Positions 9,384-17,876 of a stretch of DNA of 64,000 bases are shown here, piece by piece. Source of the DNA: Faecalicatena contorta (GTDB lineage Bacteria > Bacillota > Clostridia > Lachnospirales > Lachnospiraceae); NCBI RefSeq assembly GCF_003149105.1, contig NZ_QGDS01000001.1, positions 263,334 to 327,333 of the forward strand. Reading direction: 5' to 3'. Below the pieces are notes generated by a model that was given only the letters and a program-made list of their open reading frames with translations, was not told where the DNA came from and ran no database searches. A program made the position numbers and the translations under genes. The stretch's first letter is position 1. Each line of letters starts with the position of its first letter.

Positions 9384-10261
9384 TGATAAAATATGGGATA
9401 TATAATGCCTACTGGACAAGAGAATGGTCTTCAGATTATAAATACTATATTGAGAAAGTAAAGAAATTGGGTTTTGATGTATTGGAAATATCTTGTGCAG
9501 CCCTGCAAAGTGATTATATCAGAGATGAGCAGCTTTTGGAACTGAAGAAGTGTGCTGACGATAATGAGATTATATTAACGGCCGGTTATGGCCCCACAAA
9601 AGAGCAGAATATTTGTTCCAGTGATGAGGCAATTGTAAAAAGAGCAATGGATTTCTTTGAGCAGTTAATTCCCCGATTGAAAATAATGGATATAAAAATC
9701 CTTGGCGGCGGGCTTTATTCTTATTGGCCATTAGATCCCAATATGCCGATGGATAAAGAAGCAGACACAGAGCGGGCTATCAGAAATATGCGCATCCTGT
9801 CTAAAATTGCTGAGGAAAATGATGTTACTCTAGGAATGGAAGTACTTAACCGGTATGAAGGATATATGATGAATACATGTGAAGAAGCACTGGAGTTTAT
9901 TGAGGCAGTGGGAAGTTCGCATGTTAAGATAATGTTGGATACATATCATATGAACATAGAAGAAGATAACATAGGAAAAGCTATAAGAAAAGCCGGAGAC
10001 AACTTATGCCATTTGCATTTGGGAGAACAAAACAGGAGAGTACCAGGTAAAGGAACACTGCCCTGGACTGAAATCGGGCAAGCACTGCGTGATATCGATT
10101 ATCAGGGAGCGGCAGTGATGGAGCCTTTTGTTATGGCCGGCGGAACTATCGGTTCGGAAATCAAAGTGTGGCGTGATTTAATACCGGGTGCAACAGAAGA
10201 GAAGCTGGATAAAGATGCGGAAGGGGCATTGCAATTTGTCCGCCATGTCTTTGAAATTTAG
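9383..10261 (+). CDS. D-psicose/D-tagatose 3-epimerase family protein
   Basis: 292 residues, a TIM-barrel sugar epimerase. The sequence follows the D-psicose 3-epimerase family closely: GIYNAYWTREW at the start, GGGLYSYWP (about 113), the metal ligands in LGMEVLNRYE (about 153), IMLDTYHMNIEED (about 188), HLHLGEQNRRVPGKG (about 213) and VMEPFV (about 246). These supply the two Glu, Asp and His ligands for Mn/Co and the two catalytic Glu residues. Expected reaction: C3 epimerisation of a free ketose, for example psicose (allulose) to fructose. It is the last gene of the operon, and the kinase at its head could phosphorylate the product. Confidence 0.9.
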   Translation: MIKYGIYNAYWTREWSSDYKYYIEKVKKLGFDVLEISCAALQSDYIRDEQLLELKKCADDNEIILTAGYGPTKEQNICSSDEAIVKRAMDFFEQLIPRLKIMDIKILGGGLYSYWPLDPNMPMDKEADTERAIRNMRILSKIAEENDVTLGMEVLNRYEGYMMNTCEEALEFIEAVGSSHVKIMLDTYHMNIEEDNIGKAIRKAGDNLCHLHLGEQNRRVPGKGTLPWTEIGQALRDIDYQGAAVMEPFVMAGGTIGSEIKVWRDLIPGATEEKLDKDAEGALQFVRHVFEI

Positions 10262-10283
10262 CAAACTAATGAAGCGGTAAAGC

Positions 10284-10325
10284 AAAAAAGCAATCAATAT
10301 AAACAGTATTGGTTGTCTTTTTTTG
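10284..10325 (+). terminator. Intrinsic terminator of the ketose/nucleoside operon
   Basis: An A-rich arm with GCAATCAATA pairs with TATTGGTTGTC followed by seven T residues; one bulged base. It lies 22 bp after the epimerase stop. Confidence 0.85.
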
Positions 10326-10398
10326 TTGTTTTCCAGTACATTATGTTTTATTAAAAGCAATCACCTGAGTCTGTTGGGTTTAAATTAGGTGGTTTCTG

Positions 10399-10427
10399 AT
10401 GACTGTTGGAAATAAAAAGTGTATAAT
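10399..10427 (+). promoter_or_regulatory. Probable promoter of the SPFH/zinc-ribbon/TPM operon
   Basis: TATAAT at 10422-10427 with ATGACT (4/6 match to TTGACA) at 10399-10404 and 17 bp between them. The gap to the first gene (about 75 bp) would be a short leader. No ECF-sigma-type promoter was recognised. Confidence 0.5.
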
Positions 10428-10507
10428 GTATTAATATACATAAAATAAAAGAGAAATGAAGGCTGCATAGGGGTATTCTGTATGCATCCGGAGAGGAGAT
10501 ATTTTAC

Positions 10508-11821
10508 ATGGGTTTGATGAAAGCGGGAATCGGAGCGGCGGGAGGAGCTCTTGCGGATCAGTGGAAAGAGTTTTTTTATTGTGAATCAATGGACAAAAGT
10601 GTCCTGATGGTGAAAGGACAAAAAAGAACCAGTGGCCGGTCTTCCAATACGAAAGGAAGCGACAATATTATTTCAAATGGATCAGGCATTGCGGTGGCTG
10701 ACGGACAATGTATGATTATAGTAGAGCAGGGAAAAGTGGTGGAATTTTGTGCTGAACCAGGAGAATTTACATATGACACTTCCACTGAACCCAGCATCTT
10801 TTCCGGCGATTTGGAGGAGACAATCGCAGACACATTTGAAACAATAGGAAAACGATTTGCTTATGGCGGAGATACAGGAAAAGACCAGAGGATATATTAC
10901 TTTAATACAAAGGAGCTGGTAGGTAACAAATTTGGAACTCCTAATCCCATTCCTTTCCGTGTGGTTGACAGAAATATAGGTCTGGATATTGACGTGTCTG
11001 TTCGCTGCAGCGGCATATATTCCTATAAGATTGTGAATCCGCTTTTATTCTATATAAATGTGTGCGGCAATGTGGAAAGAGAATACACTCGTGAGGAGAT
11101 TGACAGTCAGTTAAAAACAGAATTTATCAGTGCGCTTCAGCCAGCTTTTGCAAAGATATCTGAAATGCAAATACGTCCAAGCGCGATTCCTGGTCATGTG
11201 GAAGAGCTTTCAGATGCGATGAATGAGGCGCTTACAAAAAAATGGAGCCAACTGCGTGGACTTGCGGTTGTATCAATCGCAATGAACTCAATTACGCTTC
11301 CGGAAGAAGACGCAGAGATGATCAAACAGGCACAGAGAACTGCTATTATGCGTGACCCCACAATGGCGGCTGCCACATTGGTTGGAGCACAATCGGATGC
11401 AATGCGGGCGGCGGCATCTAATGAGAATGGGGCAATGACGGGATTTATGGGCCTGGGAATGGCTTCCCAGGCCGGCGGAATGAATGCACAGAATCTGTTC
11501 CAAATGGGAGCGCAGCAGCAGACCCGGCAGCCGGCAGCGCCGACTCCCGGTACATGGACTTGTGCCTGTGGTACGGCTAATTCCGGGCAGTTCTGTATGG
11601 AATGCGGAAAGCCAAAACCAGCAGTTTCTGAGGCTGGTTGGACCTGTCAGTGTGGTAATGTCAACAAAGGGAAATTTTGTTCAGAATGCGGAAAGCCAAA
11701 ACCCGCCGGTACACCTCTTTACCAGTGTGATAAATGTGGATGGGAGCCGGAAGACCCGCAGCATCCCCCTAAATTCTGCCCGGAATGCGGGGATCCCTTT
11801 GATGAAAGTGATATCAAATGA
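10508..11821 (+). CDS. SPFH-domain protein with C-terminal zinc ribbons (YdjI-like)
   Basis: 437 residues. An N-terminal SPFH/virion-core-type domain (about 20-300) begins with the family-typical MGLMKAGIGAAGGALADQWKE. An Ala/Gln/Met-rich linker follows (about 300-345), then three short zinc ribbons near 351, 379 and 402, each CxC or CxxC followed by FCxECG. In Bacillus the ydjFGHI operon pairs this protein with PspA and zinc-ribbon and TPM partners in membrane-stress protection. No pspA is adjacent here. Ribosome site GGAGAGGAG lies 7 bp before the ATG. Confidence 0.85.
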   Translation: MGLMKAGIGAAGGALADQWKEFFYCESMDKSVLMVKGQKRTSGRSSNTKGSDNIISNGSGIAVADGQCMIIVEQGKVVEFCAEPGEFTYDTSTEPSIFSGDLEETIADTFETIGKRFAYGGDTGKDQRIYYFNTKELVGNKFGTPNPIPFRVVDRNIGLDIDVSVRCSGIYSYKIVNPLLFYINVCGNVEREYTREEIDSQLKTEFISALQPAFAKISEMQIRPSAIPGHVEELSDAMNEALTKKWSQLRGLAVVSIAMNSITLPEEDAEMIKQAQRTAIMRDPTMAAATLVGAQSDAMRAAASNENGAMTGFMGLGMASQAGGMNAQNLFQMGAQQQTRQPAAPTPGTWTCACGTANSGQFCMECGKPKPAVSEAGWTCQCGNVNKGKFCSECGKPKPAGTPLYQCDKCGWEPEDPQHPPKFCPECGDPFDESDIK

Positions 11822-11852
11822 AAAATAAGATAACAGATGGGAGCGACAAACA

Positions 11853-12938
11853 ATGGCAGCATTGATGGAATATAAGTGCCCTGCCTGTGGCGGGGCGATT
11901 GAATTTGACAGCAGCATACAGAAAATGAAGTGTCCGTTCTGCGATACGGAATTTGAGATGGAGACATTGAAGGAGCTGGATGAGGAGATTAAGAACGAGC
12001 AGCCAGAAACTATGGAATGGGAGGAATCTGCAGGCGGCGAGTGGCAAGAAGGCGAGACAGACGGTATGATGGTCTATGTGTGCAAATCCTGCGGAGGCGA
12101 GATTATCGGGGATGAGAATACGGCAGCCACAAGCTGCCTTTTCTGCGGAAACCCGGTTATAATGACAGGGCAGTTTGCGGGTGCTCTGCGCCCAGATTGG
12201 GTAATACCGTTTAAACTTGATAAGAAAATGGCAAAAGAAAAATTGATGAAACATTTGAAAGGAAAACGTCTTCTTCCAAAAGTTTTTAAGGAGGAGAACC
12301 GCATAGATGAAATCAAAGGGATCTATGTTCCGTTTTGGCTGTTTGATACAGATGCGGAGGCGGATATCCACTACAATGCAACGAAAACACGTTCGTGGAG
12401 TGATGATGTTTATAAATATACGGAAACAAGCTACTATTCAGTATCACGTGGGGGACGTATCGGTTTTGAACGGGTTCCGGTGGATGGTTCTTCCAAGATG
12501 GCAGACGATTTGATGGAATCGATTGAACCTTTTGATTTCGCGGAGGCGGTGGATTTCCAGACAGCCTATCTTGCGGGATATCTGGCAGATAAATATGATG
12601 TGACGGCAGAAGAAAGCATAGCTCGTGCGAATAAGCGTGTAAAACGAAGCACCGAAGAGGAGTTTAGGAAAACTGTCCGGGGTTATGCGACTGTCACAAC
12701 AGAGAGCAGCAATATCCGTCTCTCAAACGGGAGTTCTAAATATGCATTATGTCCTGTTTGGATTCTGAATACTACATGGAAGGAAAAGAATTACATATTT
12801 GCAATGAACGGACAGACCGGCAAGTTTGTCGGTGACCTGCCGGTGGACAAAGGGGCGTTTTGGCGTTGGTTTGCCGCACTTTCAGTAGTGTTTGGCGCAG
12901 TAATATATATTATATTAGGGGCGATTTTACTTACATAG
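11853..12938 (+). CDS. TFIIB-type zinc-ribbon membrane protein (YdjG-like)
   Basis: 361 residues. Zinc ribbon 1 (YKCPACGG...KCPFCDTEFE, residues 5-32) and zinc ribbon 2 (VCKSCGG...CLFCGNPV, about 74-102) precede a conserved globular region and one C-terminal transmembrane helix (about 336-360). Family members are often misnamed as primosomal protein N' homologues, but there are no helicase motifs. It is the second gene of the three-gene module, 31 bp after the SPFH gene, and probably anchors or recruits that complex at the membrane (inference from the Bacillus ydj system). Confidence 0.82.
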   Translation: MAALMEYKCPACGGAIEFDSSIQKMKCPFCDTEFEMETLKELDEEIKNEQPETMEWEESAGGEWQEGETDGMMVYVCKSCGGEIIGDENTAATSCLFCGNPVIMTGQFAGALRPDWVIPFKLDKKMAKEKLMKHLKGKRLLPKVFKEENRIDEIKGIYVPFWLFDTDAEADIHYNATKTRSWSDDVYKYTETSYYSVSRGGRIGFERVPVDGSSKMADDLMESIEPFDFAEAVDFQTAYLAGYLADKYDVTAEESIARANKRVKRSTEEEFRKTVRGYATVTTESSNIRLSNGSSKYALCPVWILNTTWKEKNYIFAMNGQTGKFVGDLPVDKGAFWRWFAALSVVFGAVIYIILGAILLT

Positions 12939-12954
12939 GGGGAGGAACAGAATT

Positions 12955-13971
12955 ATGAAGAAAAGAATATGGAGTATATTTTTGACGGTCGTCCTGTGCC
13001 TGTTAGCGGTGGCTCCAGTATATGCGGCAGGAGAGCGTCAATTGCCCCGTCTGGTCGATGATGCGGGGCTGCTGAGCGATTCGGAAAGAAATGAATTGTT
13101 GGAACAATTAGATAAAACCAGTGAAGAATATAACTGCGATGTAGCGATTGTGACAGTAAATTCGCTGGAAGGAAAAACAGCTACCGAATATGCAGATGAT
13201 TTCTACGACTATAACGGCTACGGAATGGGCAGTGGAGATGACGGTATTCTTTTCCTGATCAGTATGGGAGAAAGAGACTGGGCTATTACGACCTATGGAT
13301 ATGCCATAACGGTATTTACGGATGCAGAACAGGAGTACATTACTGATCAAATCATGCCGGATTTAAGTGGCGGAAATTATAAAGAGGCATTTTCAGACTT
13401 TACATTTTATAGTGAGAATCTTTTGCAACAGGCAGAAAGCGATAAACCTGATAACAGTAAGAATCCTTGGCAACAGTCAGAAAGCAATAAGCTCTATAAC
13501 AATGAGAATCCTTCGCAGCAAGCAGGAAGCGACAATCTCTATAACAATGAGAATCCTCCACAACAGGCAGAAAGCGGCAAGCTCTATAACAACGAGAATC
13601 CTTCGCAACAGGCAGACAGTGATGAGCTTGATAACAGTGACAATCTACAGAAGAGTAGATTCTCTCCTTTCTTGATTTTAGTTTCCCTGGGGGGCGGAAT
13701 GTTTTTGTCGCTATGTGTAACAGTGTCGATGGAAAGTAAGTTGAAGACAGTGAGTTTTCAAAAGAATGCTTCAAAGTATGTGAAAGATAATAGTGTGAAT
13801 ATAACAACCCGTCACGATAGATTTCTTTACAATAAAGTTGACAAGCATGCAAAACCAAAACCTAAAAGCTCGTCAGGTTCAAGCATCAACAGAAGTACCA
13901 ACAGAAACACTAGCAGCACCCACAGAAGTTCTTCCGGACGCAGTCATGGCGGTTCCAGCGGAAAATTTTAA
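12955..13971 (+). CDS. TPM-domain membrane protein with 15-residue tandem repeats (YdjH-like)
   Basis: 338 residues. A signal peptide (cut near VYAAG, residue 25) is followed by a TPM_phosphatase domain (about 30-155) containing LVDDAGLLS, VNSLEG and DDGILFLISMGERDW. A 75-residue insert made of five 15-residue repeats (about 158-232; QQAES..LYNNENPS) replaces the usual short spacer. One membrane helix (about 241-262) leads to a basic Ser-rich tail ending GRSHGGSSGKF, the usual end of this family. It is the third gene of the ydjI/G/H-like module. The repeat insert looks like an extended extracytoplasmic linker and may vary in copy number between strains. Confidence 0.85.
   Translation: MKKRIWSIFLTVVLCLLAVAPVYAAGERQLPRLVDDAGLLSDSERNELLEQLDKTSEEYNCDVAIVTVNSLEGKTATEYADDFYDYNGYGMGSGDDGILFLISMGERDWAITTYGYAITVFTDAEQEYITDQIMPDLSGGNYKEAFSDFTFYSENLLQQAESDKPDNSKNPWQQSESNKLYNNENPSQQAGSDNLYNNENPPQQAESGKLYNNENPSQQADSDELDNSDNLQKSRFSPFLILVSLGGGMFLSLCVTVSMESKLKTVSFQKNASKYVKDNSVNITTRHDRFLYNKVDKHAKPKPKSSSGSSINRSTNRNTSSTHRSSSGRSHGGSSGKF
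13426..13650 (+). repeat. Five 45-bp in-frame tandem repeats
   Basis: Units start at 13426, 13471, 13516, 13561 and 13606, each exactly 45 bp and beginning CAACAGGCAGAAAGC or a close variant. Units 2 to 4 are the most alike; 1 and 5 are more diverged. They encode QQAES-type 15-mers inside the TPM protein and do not disturb the frame. Confidence 0.93.
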
Positions 13972-14016
13972 TCTTCCTGGTTTGTCATGGAAGTAATACA
14001 TAAAATAGCAGTGTTT

Positions 14017-14040
14017 AGGCGGGTGAATTTTCACCCGCCT
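14017..14040. terminator. GC-rich hairpin between convergent genes
   Basis: AGGCGGGTGA and TCACCCGCCT are a perfect 10-bp inverted repeat around a 4-base loop. It lies between the TPM gene (plus) and the SsuC-like gene (minus). T-runs on either side are poor, so efficiency is uncertain. Confidence 0.7.
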
Positions 14041-14048
14041 GCTTTAGT

Positions 14049-14846
14049 TCAGACTTTCTTTTGGTATATTTTTTCCAGGAGATTAATCAATGAATAAAGT
14101 CCCATTGCCATAATACACAGTAGAACGATACTCATCAGCAGCCAATCCATCTTAAAGACCTGACTGGAATAAATAATCAAATATCCAAGGCCTTCCCTTG
14201 CAGCCAGAAACTCCCCGATAATAACGCCTACCAGGCACAGGCCGATATTTACCTTCATATTACTGATAATTGCCGGGATAGAACTGGGCAGTACAACCTT
14301 TGTAAGTGCGTGCATTCTATTGCCCCGCAGTGTATAAATTAATTTGATTTTTTCATTATCCACAGTTGCAAAACTGGTGTACAGGTTTAAAATACTGCCG
14401 AAAATTGCTACGGACATACCGGCTACGATGATGGTAGTCGGGGTTGCTCCCAGCCATACAATCAAAAGTGGTGCCAGCGCAGACTTTGGAAGGCTGTTTA
14501 ATACAACAAGATAAGGGTCCATGATTTCCGATAGTTTTTCACTGCCCCAAAGCATTACGGCGAACAGAATACCGACAAGTGTGACAAGCAGGAAGCTGAC
14601 AATGGTTTCATATAGTGTAGTCCAGATATGGAGAAAAATTGTTTTATCTAAAACCATACCCCAGAAGCACAAGGCAATTTTGGACGGACTGCTGAAGATA
14701 AAGGAATCAATGAGTCCTACATTTGCAGTAAATTCCCACAGGAATAAAAAGCTTAAAAGGATTGCTACGCGAGAGACCCGTACAATCCTTTTGTGGCGTT
14801 TGCGCCTATTCAGGTAACTTTGCTGGCCAACGGAAATTTCATTCAT
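14049..14846 (-). CDS. ABC transporter permease, SsuC/TauC/ThiX type
   Basis: 265 residues with about six membrane segments and a BPD_transp_1 domain; the ATPase-contact EAA loop lies in the middle of the protein (about 160-180). The family imports sulfonates, taurine, nitrate, bicarbonate or thiamine precursors. Its start overlaps the end of the ATPase gene by 8 bp, so the pair is coupled. The usual SsuA/ThiY-like binding protein is not next to either gene, so the substrate cannot be assigned. Confidence 0.88.
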   Translation of the reverse strand: MNEISVGQQSYLNRRKRHKRIVRVSRVAILLSFLFLWEFTANVGLIDSFIFSSPSKIALCFWGMVLDKTIFLHIWTTLYETIVSFLLVTLVGILFAVMLWGSEKLSEIMDPYLVVLNSLPKSALAPLLIVWLGATPTTIIVAGMSVAIFGSILNLYTSFATVDNEKIKLIYTLRGNRMHALTKVVLPSSIPAIISNMKVNIGLCLVGVIIGEFLAAREGLGYLIIYSSQVFKMDWLLMSIVLLCIMAMGLYSLINLLEKIYQKKV

Positions 14847-15606
14847 CTTGGTTCAACTCCTCCCATATAGTATTAAAATAATTTTTGAACTCGGGAGCAT
14901 TCCTTCTGTGAAGGGGGGTGTCTTTTTCCAGGTCAAAAGTGACAGGAACAATTCTGGCGATAGATGCCGGGCGCTTTGTAAGGATAATGACGCGGTCAGC
15001 CAGACTTACTGCTTCCGAAAGGTCATGGGTTACTAATAGTGCTGTCTTGTGTGCACCTCGTATGATCTGCCCAATATCATCGCCTACGGAAAGGCGGGTC
15101 TGATAATCAAGGGCGGAAAATGGTTCATCCAAAAGCAGGATATCCGGTTCCAATACGAGAGTTCTGATTAAAGCCGCCCGCTGTCTCATACCCCCTGACA
15201 ATTCGGAAGGCTTGGCATTTGCAAATTGTTTTAATCCATACACCTCTAATAGTTCCCTTGCTCTGGCACGGGATTTGGCAGAAAGCATATGCTGGATTTC
15301 CAGACCCAGCAGAACATTATTATAAACAGTTCTCCATTCAAAAAGATGGTCATGCTGCAGCATATAGCCAATATTCATAGTATTTTCTCTTGCATAACGT
15401 CCATTTACTTTTATAAGCCCCTTTTCCGGCTCCAAAAGTCCTGAAATAATGGAGAGCAGGGTAGATTTACCGCATCCGGAGGGCCCGACAATGGCAACAA
15501 ATTCGCCGGAGGCAATGGAAAATGAGATATCCGTCAGTGTTTTGGTTTCTCCTTCTAATGTGTGATACGCATAATTTATGTTTTTGAGTTCAAGTATAGG
15601 TTCCAT
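14839..15606 (-). CDS. ABC transporter ATPase, SsuB/TauB/ThiZ type
   Basis: 255 residues: Walker A GPSGCGKST (about 40), Q-loop MLQHDHLFEWRTV (about 83), signature LSGGMRQR (about 135), Walker B ILLLDEPFSALD (about 155) and switch His in LLVTHDLSEA (about 190). This is the nitrate/sulfonate/taurine ATPase pattern. It is the first gene of a two-gene minus-strand operon with its permease; a GGAG ribosome site lies 7 bp before the ATG. No riboswitch was recognised in the 158 bp separating it from the divergent queH. Confidence 0.9.
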   Translation of the reverse strand: MEPILELKNINYAYHTLEGETKTLTDISFSIASGEFVAIVGPSGCGKSTLLSIISGLLEPEKGLIKVNGRYARENTMNIGYMLQHDHLFEWRTVYNNVLLGLEIQHMLSAKSRARARELLEVYGLKQFANAKPSELSGGMRQRAALIRTLVLEPDILLLDEPFSALDYQTRLSVGDDIGQIIRGAHKTALLVTHDLSEAVSLADRVIILTKRPASIARIVPVTFDLEKDTPLHRRNAPEFKNYFNTIWEELNQDE

Positions 15607-15764
15607 GCAGACACTCCATTCGACAAGTATATAGTTAGTTTATGAAAAAATAGTAGATAAGTGAATGTCTATCAGGTTCATTGACAAAAAACGAATGAGG
15701 AGGTAAGATGTAGTAAATTTTGAGTCCGGGAATGTGCCAGGTCGTTAGAAAGGTATTGTGAAAA

Positions 15765-16397
15765 ATGAATCATCAAAATGTGAACTATCAAAAAGAATTG
15801 GATAAGCTGACAGAATCCTTGGAAGAGGCGGGCCGTGTACCCAGGCTTTTTCTCCATAGCTGCTGTGCTCCCTGCAGCAGTTATGTACTGGAATATTTAT
15901 CAGAGTTTTTTGAAATCACTGTTTTCTATTATAATCCAAATATTTTTCCCGAAAGTGAATATGCAAAGCGGCTGTCGGAGCAGCAGGATTTTATTACCAA
16001 TATAAATTTTAAATATCCTGTATCTTTTCGAGCGGGGAATTATGATAAGGAAAAATTTTACGAATTGTCCAGGGGACTGGAACACTTGAAAGAAGGGGGT
16101 GCCCGGTGCTTTAAGTGTTATGAGCTGCGTTTGAAGGAGTCAGCTAAAGAAGCAGTAAAAGGTGGGTTTGATTATTTCACGACAACCTTGAGCATCAGCC
16201 CGATGAAAAATGCAGGAAAGCTGAATTCTATTGGGATGAAAGTGGCAGATCAATATGGGGTGAAATATCTTCCTTCTGATTTTAAAAAGAAGAACGGCTA
16301 TAAGCGGTCTATTGAGCTGTCGAAAGAACATGGGCTGTACAGGCAGGATTACTGCGGATGCAAGTTTTCCCTGGCCGAAAGAAAAGAATTACATTGA
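15765..16397 (+). CDS. queH: Epoxyqueuosine reductase QueH
   Basis: 210 residues, DUF208/QueH family. Adjacent cysteines in FLHSCCAPCSSYVLEYL (about 26-42), later cysteines in RCFKCYELRL (about 113) and QDYCGCKFS (about 197), and the motif TTTLSISPMKNA (about 142) are family hallmarks. The Cys residues hold an iron-sulfur/mononuclear iron site. The enzyme carries out the last step of tRNA queuosine synthesis, reducing epoxyqueuosine to queuosine, and replaces QueG in many anaerobes. queA, the preceding step, lies 15 kb downstream in this window. Confidence 0.93.
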   Translation: MNHQNVNYQKELDKLTESLEEAGRVPRLFLHSCCAPCSSYVLEYLSEFFEITVFYYNPNIFPESEYAKRLSEQQDFITNINFKYPVSFRAGNYDKEKFYELSRGLEHLKEGGARCFKCYELRLKESAKEAVKGGFDYFTTTLSISPMKNAGKLNSIGMKVADQYGVKYLPSDFKKKNGYKRSIELSKEHGLYRQDYCGCKFSLAERKELH

Positions 16398-16473
16398 AAA
16401 GTTTAGTGTGGACATCAGCACTTTACTATGATAAACTAAGGGGAAAACGTAAAAAGGAAAAGGGGATAGAGGA

Positions 16474-17853
16474 ATGGCACAGTTATGGGGCGGTCGTTTT
16501 ACGAAGGAAACAGACCAGTTAGTATACAATTTCAATGCATCAATATCTTTTGATAAAAAGTTCTATGAGCAGGATATCCGCGGCAGTATTGCCCATGTGA
16601 CAATGCTGGAAAAGCAGGGAATCCTCACGGAGAAAGAAAAAGAGCAGATTATAGAAGGTCTTGAGGGAATTAAGACAGATGTGGAAAATGGGACCCTTGA
16701 GATTACAGATAAATATGAGGATATTCACAGCTTTGTGGAGGCAAATCTGATAGAGCGCATTGGCGAGCCTGGGAAGAAACTGCATACCGGAAGAAGCCGC
16801 AATGACCAGGTTGCTTTAGATATGAAGCTTTATACCCGGGATGAGATTTTAGAATTTGATAAACTTTTGAAGGAATTGCTGGAAGTTCTTCTGAAGCTGA
16901 TGAAGGAGAATACAGAAACCTACATGCCTGGTTTCACTCATTTGCAGAAGGCACAGCCTATTACTCTTGCCCATCATATGGGGGCTTATTTTGAAATGTT
17001 TAAGCGCGACAGGCTGCGCATGAAGGATATTTATAATAGAATGAATTATTGTCCTTTGGGTTCTGGTGCACTGGCAGGGACAACTTATCCCCTGGACAGG
17101 GATTATACGGCTGAATTGCTTGGGTTTGACGGGCCTACTTTGAACAGTATGGATTCTGTGTCAGACAGAGATTATCTGATAGAGCTGCTGTCTGCCATGT
17201 CAACGGTGATGATGCACCTGAGCCGGTTCTCGGAGGAAGTAATTATCTGGAATTCCAATGAATATCAGTTTGTGGAAATTGATGACGCTTACAGTACAGG
17301 AAGCAGCATCATGCCTCAGAAAAAGAATCCGGACATCGCAGAACTTGTCAGGGGCAAGACCGGCCGGGTGTACGGTGCACTGATGTCTCTTTTAACTTCC
17401 ATGAAAGGAATCCCCCTTGCATATAATAAGGATATGCAGGAGGATAAAGAGTTTGTATTTGATGCCATTGATACCACGAAGGGATGTCTTGCTTTATTTA
17501 CCGGCATGATTGGGTCTATGGGGTTCAATCATGGAAGAATGGAAGACAGTGCAAAGAATGGCTTCACCAATGCCACAGACGCAGCAGATTATCTTGTAAA
17601 TCATGGGGTGCCTTTCCGGGATGCCCATGGAATCGTAGGACAATTGGTACTTTACTGTATTGAGAAGAAAATTGCACTGGATGATATGTCACTGGAAGAA
17701 TTCAGACAGATTTCACCAGTTTTTGAAGAAGATATTTATGATGCAATCAGCATGAAGACCTGTGTAGAGATGCGAAATACTCTTGGTGCTCCTGGAAAAG
17801 CAGCTATGGAAAAAGTGATTGCTTTACAGGAAGCCTATTTGAATGTAGAATAA
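16474..17853 (+). CDS. argH: Argininosuccinate lyase
   Basis: 459 residues, the usual length. Starts MAQLWGGRFTKETD; carries HTGRSRNDQVALD (about 102-115), the catalytic His region GFTHLQKAQPIT (about 153) and the fumarase/aspartase superfamily signature GSSIMPQKKNPD (about 274-286). It splits argininosuccinate to arginine and fumarate, the last step of arginine synthesis. No other arg gene is adjacent; it heads a run of amino-acid biosynthesis genes (asd, leuC, leuD, thrC) with 23 bp before asd. Confidence 0.97.
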   Translation: MAQLWGGRFTKETDQLVYNFNASISFDKKFYEQDIRGSIAHVTMLEKQGILTEKEKEQIIEGLEGIKTDVENGTLEITDKYEDIHSFVEANLIERIGEPGKKLHTGRSRNDQVALDMKLYTRDEILEFDKLLKELLEVLLKLMKENTETYMPGFTHLQKAQPITLAHHMGAYFEMFKRDRLRMKDIYNRMNYCPLGSGALAGTTYPLDRDYTAELLGFDGPTLNSMDSVSDRDYLIELLSAMSTVMMHLSRFSEEVIIWNSNEYQFVEIDDAYSTGSSIMPQKKNPDIAELVRGKTGRVYGALMSLLTSMKGIPLAYNKDMQEDKEFVFDAIDTTKGCLALFTGMIGSMGFNHGRMEDSAKNGFTNATDAADYLVNHGVPFRDAHGIVGQLVLYCIEKKIALDDMSLEEFRQISPVFEEDIYDAISMKTCVEMRNTLGAPGKAAMEKVIALQEAYLNVE

Positions 17854-17876
17854 AGACAGAGAAGGAGAGAGACGAA

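Noticed and set aside
11814..12371. 185-codon ORF antisense to the zinc-ribbon gene
   Set aside because: Covered by an authentic gene on the other strand; no family features.
13367..13858. Overlapping ORFs across the 45-bp repeats
   Set aside because: A tandem repeat with a period divisible by three keeps other frames open by chance; only the TPM frame continues into conserved sequence on both sides.
15660..15760. preQ1 riboswitch upstream of queH
   Set aside because: AGGTTCA and AAAAAACGAA pieces resemble class I preQ1 aptamers, but the required C-rich segment and pseudoknot pairing are absent.
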